NCBI GenBank assembly: GCA_017527625.1
Contig: JAFXPV010000002.1
Coordinates: 1 to 18,694, forward strand
Direction of reading: 5' to 3'
DNA from: Bacteroidales bacterium
GTDB lineage: Bacteria > Bacteroidota > Bacteroidia > Bacteroidales > UBA932
DNA: 18,694 bases
Below, piece after piece: positions 1 through 6,607 of the stretch (the stretch's first letter is position 1; each line of letters opens with the position of its first letter). The notes below the pieces were generated by a model. The model had not been told where the DNA came from and did not search any database. It was given only the letters and a program-made list of their open reading frames with translations. Position numbers and translations under genes: made by a program.

Positions 1-43
1 CTATGCCGAACAGAGATTTTCTGATGAAGTCACGTCTTTCCAT
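1..43 (-). CDS. N-terminus of a Tat-signal exported protein (partial)
   Basis: The minus strand opens with an ATG at 43 and reads MERRDFIRKSLFGI before the window ends. The RRDFIRK core matches the twin-arginine signal consensus (RRxFLK) common at the start of Bacteroidales exported oxidoreductases and hydrolases, so the product is probably folded in the cytoplasm and exported by TatABC. The start lies 9 nt after the stop codon of the GNAT-fold gene on the same strand, so the two are probably co-transcribed. Only 14 codons are visible and the mature protein cannot be identified. A chance open frame is possible, but the short gap and exact motif argue against it. Confidence 0.6.
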   Translation of the reverse strand, partial: MERRDFIRKSLFGI

Positions 44-52
44 AGCTGATGA

Positions 53-1171
53 TTATATTGCTTTGACATATGCGCGGCGGATGGTGTAGAGTTCGGTCTT
101 GAACTCTTCGAACAGGGTCTGGACCTTGAAGTTCTCTTCGAGCTGGGGGTTCATTATCATTCGGGTGACGCCGCGTTTGATGCAGTTTTCGTGGAGCTGC
201 TTGAACATAAGGACGCTGACGCCTTTGCCCTGATATTCGGGAAGCACGCCGATGAGCAGGGATTCGAGGGTGTCGTTGTGTTTGAGGGCCTTGAGAATGC
301 GGATGAAGCCGAAGGGCAGCAGGTTGCCGTTGCTCTTCTTGACGGCGGTGGACAGGGTCGGCACGCAGAAGCAGAAGCCGACGGGCTTGTCTTCTTCATT
401 GACCACCACCGAGACGAAATCCGTGTCGAGGATGGGGACATAGGTCTTGAGGTAGCGGCGGATTTGCTCGTCGGTGAGCGGAGCGAACTCATAGAGCGGA
501 GCGAAACTCTCGTTGTAGAGGTGGAAGATCTCCATTCCGTAGCGCTTGTTGAGCTCCTGCATACTGTGGCCGGTGACGGCGTGGACTCCGAATTTCTTCT
601 CGATGAGGGGAGCATACTGATATGACGGCAGCGGCTCCTGCGGGATGTACACGATCCTCTGGGTCCAGTCGGCATCTCTCTCGAAGCCTATTTTCTTGAG
701 GAGGGTGTCGTAGTATGGGAAATTGTAGAGGCAGGTGAAAGACGAAAGCTTGTCGTATCCTTCCACCAGCGAACCTTCCTTGTCCATATCCGTGAAGCCC
801 CAGGGGCCTTTGAGGGAGGTGCATCCGCGCTCCTTGCCGAAAGCTTCCACGGCGCCGATGAGGGCTCTGAGAACCTCCTCGTCCTCGATGAAGTCCAGCC
901 AGCCGAAACGGGCCACGGCACCCCAGCGCTTGTTGGCTTGGTGATTGATTATGGCTGCTACGCGGCCTGCCAGCTTGCCGTCCTTGTATGCCAGAAAGCA
1001 GTCAGCTTCGCAGTATTCGAAAGCGGCGTTCTTCTTCTTGTCGAAAGTGTCGAACTCGTCGCCGGTCAGAGCCGGTACCCAATAAGGATTGTCCTGGTAT
1101 AGTGAGAAAGGGAATTTTATGAATTTGCGCAAGTCGCTGCGGCTTGCGACCTTCTTGATAGTTACAGTCAT
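53..1171 (-). CDS. Conserved two-part GNAT-fold acyltransferase-like protein
   Basis: A 372-residue cytosolic protein that I recognise as a conserved Bacteroidota family, often left as hypothetical or labelled GNAT N-acetyltransferase. Its N-terminus contains a family hallmark (LYQDNPYWVP, residues 24-33). Residues about 55-130 look like a first GNAT-like half (FLAYKDGKLAGRVAAI). Residues about 250-355 form a second half with the acyl-CoA/pantetheine-binding signature LPEYQGKGV at 310-318. The ATG at 1171 is preferred over an in-frame TTG at 1210, because the TTG overlaps the likely -7 promoter element. The gene is divergent from an acyl-AMP ligase/ACP pair, which fits an acyltransferase drawing on acyl-ACP. 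Bacterial ceramide synthases described in Caulobacter are GNAT-domain proteins; a similar role here is inference only. The fold is fairly sure, the substrate unknown. Confidence 0.8.
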   Translation of the reverse strand: MTVTIKKVASRSDLRKFIKFPFSLYQDNPYWVPALTGDEFDTFDKKKNAAFEYCEADCFLAYKDGKLAGRVAAIINHQANKRWGAVARFGWLDFIEDEEVLRALIGAVEAFGKERGCTSLKGPWGFTDMDKEGSLVEGYDKLSSFTCLYNFPYYDTLLKKIGFERDADWTQRIVYIPQEPLPSYQYAPLIEKKFGVHAVTGHSMQELNKRYGMEIFHLYNESFAPLYEFAPLTDEQIRRYLKTYVPILDTDFVSVVVNEEDKPVGFCFCVPTLSTAVKKSNGNLLPFGFIRILKALKHNDTLESLLIGVLPEYQGKGVSVLMFKQLHENCIKRGVTRMIMNPQLEENFKVQTLFEEFKTELYTIRRAYVKAI

Positions 1172-1199
1172 AGTTTCAGGTCTTAGTTTAGGGTTAAAG

Positions 1200-1207
1200 C
1201 AAATGTA
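1200..1207 (-). promoter_or_regulatory. Putative -7 element for the GNAT-fold gene
   Basis: Read on the minus strand this is TACATTTG followed by C, an exact match to the Bacteroidota -7 consensus TAnnTTTG. It lies 28 nt upstream of the ATG at 1171, giving a predicted leader of about 20 nt. No TTTG is seen at the usual -33 distance. It faces away from the plus-strand element at 1219-1226, with 11 nt between them. Confidence 0.6.
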
Positions 1208-1218
1208 CAAAAAATGAG

Positions 1219-1226
1219 TATATTTG
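1219..1226 (+). promoter_or_regulatory. Putative -7 element for the ligase-ACP operon
   Basis: TATATTTG followed by C is an exact TAnnTTTG match, 33 nt before the ATG at 1260, giving a predicted leader of about 25-30 nt. A -33 TTTG is not evident; the place it would occupy falls just beyond the opposed minus-strand element. This arrangement suggests that polymerase can occupy only one direction at a time. Confidence 0.65.
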
Positions 1227-1259
1227 CCCCATTGTTACTGAAACTAAATCTAACTTAAA

Positions 1260-2759
1260 ATGAGTAATTACTTTTTTGACATGATTCCTGCAGAGGAATT
1301 GAAGCAGATGCCGTATATCCCTACGGTTCCCGAATTCCTCGATTTTATCGGCAGGCAATATCCCCAGTATCCGGCGCTGACCGACATCAACAAACCTGAA
1401 AAGAGCGTCAACTACGCCCAGCTCGTAGAGAACGTGGCCAAACGCCGCGCGTTCCTCGCAGGCCTCGGACTTGCTGACGGTGCCAAGGTGGCCATCTTCG
1501 ACTTCAACAGTGTGGATGCAGTCGAGATGTTCCTGGCAGTGACTTCAGCAGGATACACAGCAGTGATACTTCCCGCCCAGCTTCCTGCCCCCGCAGTTGC
1601 AGGTTCGTGCGCAAGATTCGACATCTCAGCCGTGATGGTCGGTGACGCCCTCAAAGGCGTGACAGAAGGGCTTCCGGTCAAAGTATATCCCATTTCTTCC
1701 ATCGGCGAAACCGAAGCTCCCGCAGCCAAGGTTGACAAGGACGCCCCGGCAGCCATTTTCTTCACGGGCGGAACCACCGGCACCCCGAAAGGCGCAATCC
1801 TGCCTCACCGCGCACTGCTCAGAGGTTCGTTCAACGGCGCTTTTATGCCCGGCAGCGTACTGCACTGCCACCGCACCATCGGTATGCTCCCGCTGAGCCA
1901 CGTGTTCGGCCTAATCAAAGGCACGATGTCTTGCCTGTACTCAGGCAACGAGTGGATTGCCTGCGAGGATATGAAAGCCACAATCGGCAAGCTCCCCGCA
2001 ATCCAGCCGACCTTCCTCACCCTGGTTCCCGGCCTTTGTGACATCCTCTACGGCCTGACCAAGATGTACGGCCCGAACTTCCTCGGCGGCAAGCTCAAGA
2101 TCATCATCAGCGGCGCAGCAAACGTTCCCCCGAGGCTTATCAAGGCCTTTGACGGTATGGGTATCGGTCTTCTCGGCGGCTACGGCCTGACTGAAGGCGC
2201 CAACTTCACCAGCGGAAACGCAGACGTCAAAACACACCCCACATCTGTCGGCAAGCTCTATGCAGAGCAGCAGATCCGTTTTGTGGACGGAGAAATCCAG
2301 CTCAAGGGCGACAACATCTTCCTTGGATACTATAAGGACCCTGCAAACACCGAAGCCGCATTCACTGAGGACGGATGGTTCCGCACCGGAGACCTCGGAA
2401 GAATGGACGAAGACGGCTTCCTGTACATCACAGGCCGCATCAAGAACCTCATCATCCTTGCTAACGGCGAGAACGTCTCTCCCGAGAGCATCGAAGAGCT
2501 TTTCTACAAATGCGACGCACTTCGCGACTGCCTCGTGAAAGAAGACATTATGAACGGCGAGAGCGTCATCGCCATCGACATCCTGCCTCAGCCCGCTTTC
2601 GTAGAAGGCAAGTCCGAGGAGGAAGTCGTCGCTTTCTTCAACAAACTCGTTGAAGACGTGAACGCAACCCTGCCGACAACCCACCGCGTAACAAAGGTTA
2701 CAGTTAGGAAGGAAGACTTCAAACGTACAGGATCCCTTAAAGTAGCGCGCAACCAGTAA
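1260..2759 (+). CDS. Class I adenylate-forming acyl-CoA/acyl-ACP synthetase
   Basis: A 499-residue member of the ANL superfamily, which activates a carboxylic acid as acyl-AMP and passes it to CoA or a carrier protein. Visible motifs: the P-loop TGGTTGTPKG (169-178), GGYGLTEG (306-313), GWFRTGDLG with Asp377 (372-380), GRIKNLI with hinge-region Arg393, and the C-terminal catalytic lysine in RTGSLKVAR (Lys494). Length is normal for the family. Its stop codon overlaps the ATG of the ACP gene by one base (TAATG), so the partner is very likely that ACP rather than, or as well as, CoA. A fatty acid substrate is likely but not proven by sequence. The window's only CATG tetranucleotide lies at its eighth codon. 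Confidence 0.9.
   Translation: MSNYFFDMIPAEELKQMPYIPTVPEFLDFIGRQYPQYPALTDINKPEKSVNYAQLVENVAKRRAFLAGLGLADGAKVAIFDFNSVDAVEMFLAVTSAGYTAVILPAQLPAPAVAGSCARFDISAVMVGDALKGVTEGLPVKVYPISSIGETEAPAAKVDKDAPAAIFFTGGTTGTPKGAILPHRALLRGSFNGAFMPGSVLHCHRTIGMLPLSHVFGLIKGTMSCLYSGNEWIACEDMKATIGKLPAIQPTFLTLVPGLCDILYGLTKMYGPNFLGGKLKIIISGAANVPPRLIKAFDGMGIGLLGGYGLTEGANFTSGNADVKTHPTSVGKLYAEQQIRFVDGEIQLKGDNIFLGYYKDPANTEAAFTEDGWFRTGDLGRMDEDGFLYITGRIKNLIILANGENVSPESIEELFYKCDALRDCLVKEDIMNGESVIAIDILPQPAFVEGKSEEEVVAFFNKLVEDVNATLPTTHRVTKVTVRKEDFKRTGSLKVARNQ
1280..1283. other. Sole CATG tetranucleotide found in the window
   Basis: The Asp7-Met8 junction (GAC ATG) of the adenylating enzyme holds the only CATG I could find on reading all 18.7 kb. 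CATG is its own reverse complement, so one reading covers both strands. See the finding on CATG avoidance. Confidence 0.85.
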
Positions 2760-3007
2760 TGACAGACACTGAGATTTTCGAAGGACTCAAAGAGATCCTG
2801 GCGGTGATGAAACCGCATCTTGACACCTCGTCAGCAACCCTCGAAAGCAACCTCGTCCGCGACCTCGACATCGACTCACTGTCGATGCTGCTGATGTCGC
2901 TCGCCCTGGAAAACAAGTTCAAGGTGAACTTCGACACCACAAGGGCCCCGTTTACCACTGTAGGCGAAGTTGTGACTTATATCAGGGAGAACCAGAAAGA
3001 ACAATAA
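2759..3007 (+). CDS. Acyl carrier protein
   Basis: An 82-residue acidic helical protein with the phosphopantetheine attachment motif DIDSL; Ser40 is the residue modified by a holo-ACP synthase. The length matches the ACP/PP-binding family. It shares one base with the upstream adenylating enzyme, so translation is coupled, which points to a dedicated carrier rather than the general fatty-acid ACP (AcpP), usually found with fabF. It follows the pattern of specialised ACPs loaded by an acyl-ACP synthetase. An intrinsic terminator closes the operon 28 nt after the stop. Carrier identity is clear; the pathway is inferred. Confidence 0.92.
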   Translation: MTDTEIFEGLKEILAVMKPHLDTSSATLESNLVRDLDIDSLSMLLMSLALENKFKVNFDTTRAPFTTVGEVVTYIRENQKEQ

Positions 3008-3034
3008 GCCGGAAAAGGCTGGTACTATAGATAG

Positions 3035-3072
3035 AAAAAGCGCGTGGAACAATTTCCACGCGCTTTTCTTTT
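3035..3072. terminator. Bidirectional intrinsic terminator
   Basis: A perfect 14-bp inverted repeat (AAAAGCGCGTGGAA at 3036-3049 and its complement at 3054-3067) with a 4-nt loop is followed on the plus strand by CTTTT and on the minus strand by a T tract formed from the A run at 3035-3039. It sits between the convergent ACP gene and M13 peptidase gene and should end both transcripts. Confidence 0.92.
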
Positions 3073-3089
3073 GCAGGTCTGAAGCCGCA

Positions 3090-5099
3090 CTACCAGATGT
3101 GTACGCGCTCAGACTCGGGACGGAACATCGGGTCGCCTTCGTGGATGTCGAATGCATCGAAGAAGGTCTGGAAGTTACGTACTGAAACGTTGACGCGGTT
3201 GCGTGCGAGAGAGTGTACGTCCATATTGGTGAGGCGTGCCTTCTCTTCGTCGGTGATGTTCTGGGCCCAGATGGCACCGTAGCTGAGGTAGAAACGCTGG
3301 GCGGGGGTGAAGCCGTCGATGAGTTTGACGGGCTTGCCGGCCATTGCGTTCTCCATAGCGGTGTAGGCGATTGAAAGTCCGCCGTGGTCACCGATGTTCT
3401 CGCCGAGGGTGTAGCGGCCGTTGGCGTGGACGCCGGGGAGGATTTCGACTTCGTCGAACTGGGCGACGAGCTTGTCGCCGAGAGCGTCGAACTTAGCCTT
3501 GTCTTCAGGAGTCCACCAGTTGGCCATATTGCCGACGGCGTCGAACATAGAACCCTGGTCGTCGAAACCGTGTGACATCTCGTGGCCGATGACTACGCCG
3601 ATGCCGCCGTAGTTGACGGGCTCGTCAGCGTTCGGGTCGAAGAACGGTTTCTGGAGGATACCTGCCGGGAAGCAGATCTCGTTGGTGGTGGGGTTGTAGT
3701 ATGCGTTGACGGTCTGGGGAGTCATACCCCACTCAGTCTTGTCAGTCGGTTTGCCGAGTTTTGAGAGGTTGTCCTTGACGTACCAGGCGCTGGCGTTGCG
3801 AAGGTTCTCGTAGTATGTATTGTCGGGGTTGATGTCGAGGGTGCTGTAGTCTTTCCATTTGTCGGGATAGCCGATCTTCACGGTGAAGGCGGCGAGTTTC
3901 TCGCGAGCCTTGGCCTTGGTGGCGTCGCTCATCCACTCCAAGTCGTCGATGTGCTGGCCGAGGGCGGTGCGGAGGTTCTCCACGAGTTCGATCATCATCT
4001 GCTTAGAAGACTCGGGGAAGTAGCGTTCAACATACATCTGTCCGACGGCTTCTCCGAGAAGGCTGTTGGGAACACTCATAGCGCGTTTCCAGCGGGGCTG
4101 CTGCTCCTGCGCGCCGGCCATCTGGTGGCTGAAGAATTCCCAGGATGCTGTGTAGAAGTCATCGCTGAGGGCGCTGCACTGACCGCTGATGAACTGGCAG
4201 AGCAGATAAGCCTTGAGAGTCTCGATGTCAGTCTTGGCGAAGAGCTTGTTGAGGCCGTCGAAATATGAAGGCTGCTCGACGATCACTTTCTCCTGAGGCT
4301 CGATGCCGGCTACGGCGCAAACCTTGTCGAAACGGAGTTCCGGCCATTTCTTGCAGATCTGCTCGGTTGACATCGGGTTGTACTGGGCTGCTACGTCGCG
4401 GTTCTGCTCGCGTGTCCAGAAAATCTCGGCCATAGCGTCTTCAACTGCCATATCCTTGGCTACTACGGCTTCGGCATTCTCAATGCCGGCGAGCTTGAGG
4501 ACTTTCACGAGGAAGTTCTTGTATCCTTCCTTGAGGGCGGCGTTGCTCTCGAGGAGGTAGTAGTCGCGGTCACCCATTCCAAGGCCTCCCTGGCCGAGGT
4601 AGAGGATCTGCATATCACTGTTGGTGAGGTCGGCGCTGACGCCTGAACCGAAGAAACCGCCTTCGCCGTAAAGATTCATCTCGCCGAGGACTCTGGCCAG
4701 ATCATCTTTGGTCTTGATGGCCTGGATCTGGGCGATGTAGGGCTGGATGGGCTGTGCGCCGAGAGCGTTGCGGGTTGTTGAGTCGAGGGCCATCTTGTAG
4801 AGGTCGGAGATCTTCTGGTCAACTGTGCCGTATTCGGCCTTTACAGAGGTCATACTCTCGAACAGGGCGTTGAGGTTCTCCTGAGCCTGCTCGCGCAGGG
4901 CGTCGAAGCTGCCGTAGCGTGAGAATTCGGGACGGAGCGGGTTGTTCTTCTGCCAACCGCCGGTTGAGTATTGATAGAAATCTTCCTTGGGGCTGACGCT
5001 GGTGTCAAGATAACTCATATCCAGGGCAGGGACGCTGTTCTTGTTTCCGCAAGAAGCGAATGCAAGGACTGACAACATAAGTACAAATACTTTTTTCAT
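3090..5099 (-). CDS. M13 (neprilysin-like) zinc metallopeptidase, lipoprotein
   Basis: A 669-residue endopeptidase of family M13 (PepO/neprilysin type), which cleaves small peptides. The N-terminus is a lipoprotein signal with Cys17 after AFAS. The residues following the cysteine (GNKNS) do not resemble the acidic surface-export signal known in Bacteroidota, so it probably faces the periplasm. Catalytic features: HEMSH at 506-510 (zinc ligands His506 and His510, catalytic Glu507), third zinc ligand Glu567 in GENIGDHGG, and the substrate-binding NAYYNP at 465-470. It ends in HIW, comparable to the CxxW ending of neprilysins but without the cysteine. Full length and intact. It is transcribed alone from a promoter facing the neighbouring acyltransferase-fold gene. 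Confidence 0.95.
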   Translation of the reverse strand: MKKVFVLMLSVLAFASCGNKNSVPALDMSYLDTSVSPKEDFYQYSTGGWQKNNPLRPEFSRYGSFDALREQAQENLNALFESMTSVKAEYGTVDQKISDLYKMALDSTTRNALGAQPIQPYIAQIQAIKTKDDLARVLGEMNLYGEGGFFGSGVSADLTNSDMQILYLGQGGLGMGDRDYYLLESNAALKEGYKNFLVKVLKLAGIENAEAVVAKDMAVEDAMAEIFWTREQNRDVAAQYNPMSTEQICKKWPELRFDKVCAVAGIEPQEKVIVEQPSYFDGLNKLFAKTDIETLKAYLLCQFISGQCSALSDDFYTASWEFFSHQMAGAQEQQPRWKRAMSVPNSLLGEAVGQMYVERYFPESSKQMMIELVENLRTALGQHIDDLEWMSDATKAKAREKLAAFTVKIGYPDKWKDYSTLDINPDNTYYENLRNASAWYVKDNLSKLGKPTDKTEWGMTPQTVNAYYNPTTNEICFPAGILQKPFFDPNADEPVNYGGIGVVIGHEMSHGFDDQGSMFDAVGNMANWWTPEDKAKFDALGDKLVAQFDEVEILPGVHANGRYTLGENIGDHGGLSIAYTAMENAMAGKPVKLIDGFTPAQRFYLSYGAIWAQNITDEEKARLTNMDVHSLARNRVNVSVRNFQTFFDAFDIHEGDPMFRPESERVHIW

Positions 5100-5142
5100 A
5101 ATGTTATTATTATAGAATCTTTTGTTCTTGTCTAAGGGCTCG

Positions 5143-5150
5143 CAAATTTA
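5143..5150 (-). promoter_or_regulatory. Putative -7 element for the M13 peptidase gene
   Basis: On the minus strand this reads TAAATTTG followed by C, matching TAnnTTTG exactly, 43 nt upstream of the ATG at 5099. Extended by one base, it forms one arm of a 9-bp inverted repeat whose other arm contains the opposing promoter element at 5163-5170. Confidence 0.65.
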
Positions 5151-5162
5151 AAACAAGTTTAT

Positions 5163-5170
5163 TAAATTTG
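5163..5170 (+). promoter_or_regulatory. Putative -7 element for the acyltransferase-fold gene
   Basis: TAAATTTG followed by T matches TAnnTTTG exactly. It lies 24 nt before the ATG at 5195, predicting a leader of under 20 nt. It is the mirror image of the minus-strand element 12 nt away. Confidence 0.65.
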
Positions 5171-5194
5171 TTAATTATACTTGAACCTGAACTA

Positions 5195-6085
5195 ATGAGC
5201 GAAACTAGAAAAAGGAAATGGGGGGACCGCAGGGACGGCTTCTGGGTAAAAGACATTCCAGGACTCAACACCGTGATGATGCACCTCTTTCCTAACCGTA
5301 CCGATTGTGAGGTCTACCTCAATGACAAACTGGATGTGACTGAAGTCCTCAAGTTCATTGAGAAGAAAAATGAAAACCATCCGGACTACAAGACCACAAT
5401 TTTCCACGCTATGATCATCGCTGTCGCCCGTATGGTGAAGGAGCGCAACAAGATGAACCGTTTCATCCAGGGCAGACGTGTCTACGAAAGATACGATGTC
5501 AGTATGAGCTTCGTCGCCAAACGCCGCTTCCTCGACGGTTCCGACGAGTCGAGTATGTTCTTCGTTCCGAAGGATGACGACAATCTGGACAGCCTCAGCT
5601 ACAGGATGTCCGGCGAAATCAAGCAGATGCGCAAGAGCGAGCATTCCACCGGAGGCATCGACTCTACCATCGACGCTTTCGCCAAGATTCCGCGCCTGCT
5701 GCTGATGGTGGCGCTCAGGATCATCCGCTGGCTCGACTTCTGGGGCGTCAACCCCAAGGCTCTGACGGACGGCGACTGCAATTACTCCTCAGTGCTGCTG
5801 AGCAACCTGGGAAGCATCGGCGGTCCTGCCGTCTACCACCATCTGAACAACTACGGCACCAACAGCATTATGGTGACTGTCGGCACCGTGCACAAAGAAG
5901 AGATGGTGATGCCCGACGGCCACAAGGAAGTGAGGGATATATTGGATATCGGAGCTACGCTTGACGAGCGCATAGCGGACGGATTCTATTTCGTGCGCAG
6001 CCTCAAGCTGCTCAAGTATATTTTTGCCAATCCGGAACTTCTGGACAAGCCGATGGGCGAACACAGCGGCTTCAACTACGAATAG
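5195..6085 (+). CDS. CAT/E2-fold acyltransferase-like protein lacking the catalytic His
   Basis: A 296-residue protein resembling the catalytic domain of 2-oxoacid dehydrogenase E2 and trimeric chloramphenicol acetyltransferase. Recognisable parts are the strand-turn LLSNLGSIGG at 201-210 (E2: SNLG) and the active-site segment DERIADGF at 257-264, equivalent to DHRxxDG of E2 and HHxxxDG of CAT. The essential histidine is Glu258 here, while Asp262 and Gly263 remain. It has no lipoyl or peripheral-binding domain, and no E1 or E3 gene is nearby, so it is not a complete E2. I chose the ATG at 5195 rather than an in-frame TTG at 5168, which falls within the -7 element. Its last 10 bases overlap aroK tail to tail. 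Fold likely, activity unknown. Confidence 0.78.
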   Translation: MSETRKRKWGDRRDGFWVKDIPGLNTVMMHLFPNRTDCEVYLNDKLDVTEVLKFIEKKNENHPDYKTTIFHAMIIAVARMVKERNKMNRFIQGRRVYERYDVSMSFVAKRRFLDGSDESSMFFVPKDDDNLDSLSYRMSGEIKQMRKSEHSTGGIDSTIDAFAKIPRLLLMVALRIIRWLDFWGVNPKALTDGDCNYSSVLLSNLGSIGGPAVYHHLNNYGTNSIMVTVGTVHKEEMVMPDGHKEVRDILDIGATLDERIADGFYFVRSLKLLKYIFANPELLDKPMGEHSGFNYE

Positions 6086-6606
6086 TCACACTCGGCCGCT
6101 ATTGCGTCGGCAATCTGCACGAACGTCAGTGCGTCCGTGTCGATGACTGTGTCCGCTACTGAACTGTAGATGCCGCTGCGGACTTCGAACATCTCTTCGA
6201 TCTGAGCCCTTGTCTTGCCCTGGAGCAGAGGCCTCGGATAAGTGGCTTCAATATTCTCAAGACAAGTGTCGAGGCTGCAGCGCAGCCACACCAGACGGCA
6301 GTTCTCTTTCAGAACGGCACGGTTCTCATCCCTCACGACGGCACCACCGCCGAGGGCGATTATGGCTCCCCGGCTGCCGCTGAGAAGCTTGCGCAGGGTG
6401 GCTGTCTCGAGATTGCGGAAGTAGCTTTCCCCCATACCTGCGAAAACTGCCGACACCGAGTCGTACTGCCGGTCGGGGAAGGCCTCGTTGTGGGCCTCCA
6501 GCACTGCGTCGTCAAGGTCGAAGAAAGCTATGCCGGAGCGCTGCGCGGCGGCACGTCCGTAGGTTGTCTTGCCACAACCCATAAATCCTGTGAGGGCTAC
6601 GTTCAC
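6076..6606 (-). CDS. aroK: Shikimate kinase
   Basis: A 176-residue enzyme phosphorylating shikimate with ATP in the chorismate pathway. Motifs: Walker A GFMGCGKT (7-14), shikimate-binding FFDLDD with Asp30 and Asp32, YFRNLE with Arg64, GGG at 86-88, RPLL with Arg125 (nucleotide side), lid Arg133 and the conserved RSGIY near 143-147. The start is inferred to be the GTG at 6606, one base after the parC stop. No ATG gives a complete Walker A without running far into parC, and 176 residues is the usual size. Translation is therefore probably coupled to parC. Its 3' end overlaps the convergent gene by 10 bp, and no hairpin terminator is seen. Confidence 0.95.
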   Translation of the reverse strand: MNVALTGFMGCGKTTYGRAAAQRSGIAFFDLDDAVLEAHNEAFPDRQYDSVSAVFAGMGESYFRNLETATLRKLLSGSRGAIIALGGGAVVRDENRAVLKENCRLVWLRCSLDTCLENIEATYPRPLLQGKTRAQIEEMFEVRSGIYSSVADTVIDTDALTFVQIADAIAAECDYS

Positions 6607-6607
6607 T

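Noticed and set aside
1172..1210. TTG-initiated N-terminal extension of the GNAT-fold protein
   Set aside because: The extra 13 residues are not part of the conserved N-terminus and the TTG overlaps the predicted -7 element. TTG extensions of the acyltransferase-fold gene (5168) and tig (12172) were rejected on similar grounds.
6101..6114. Hairpin ATTGC-GTCG-GCAAT downstream of the acyltransferase-fold gene
   Set aside because: The stem is short, lies in aroK coding sequence and has no T run after it.
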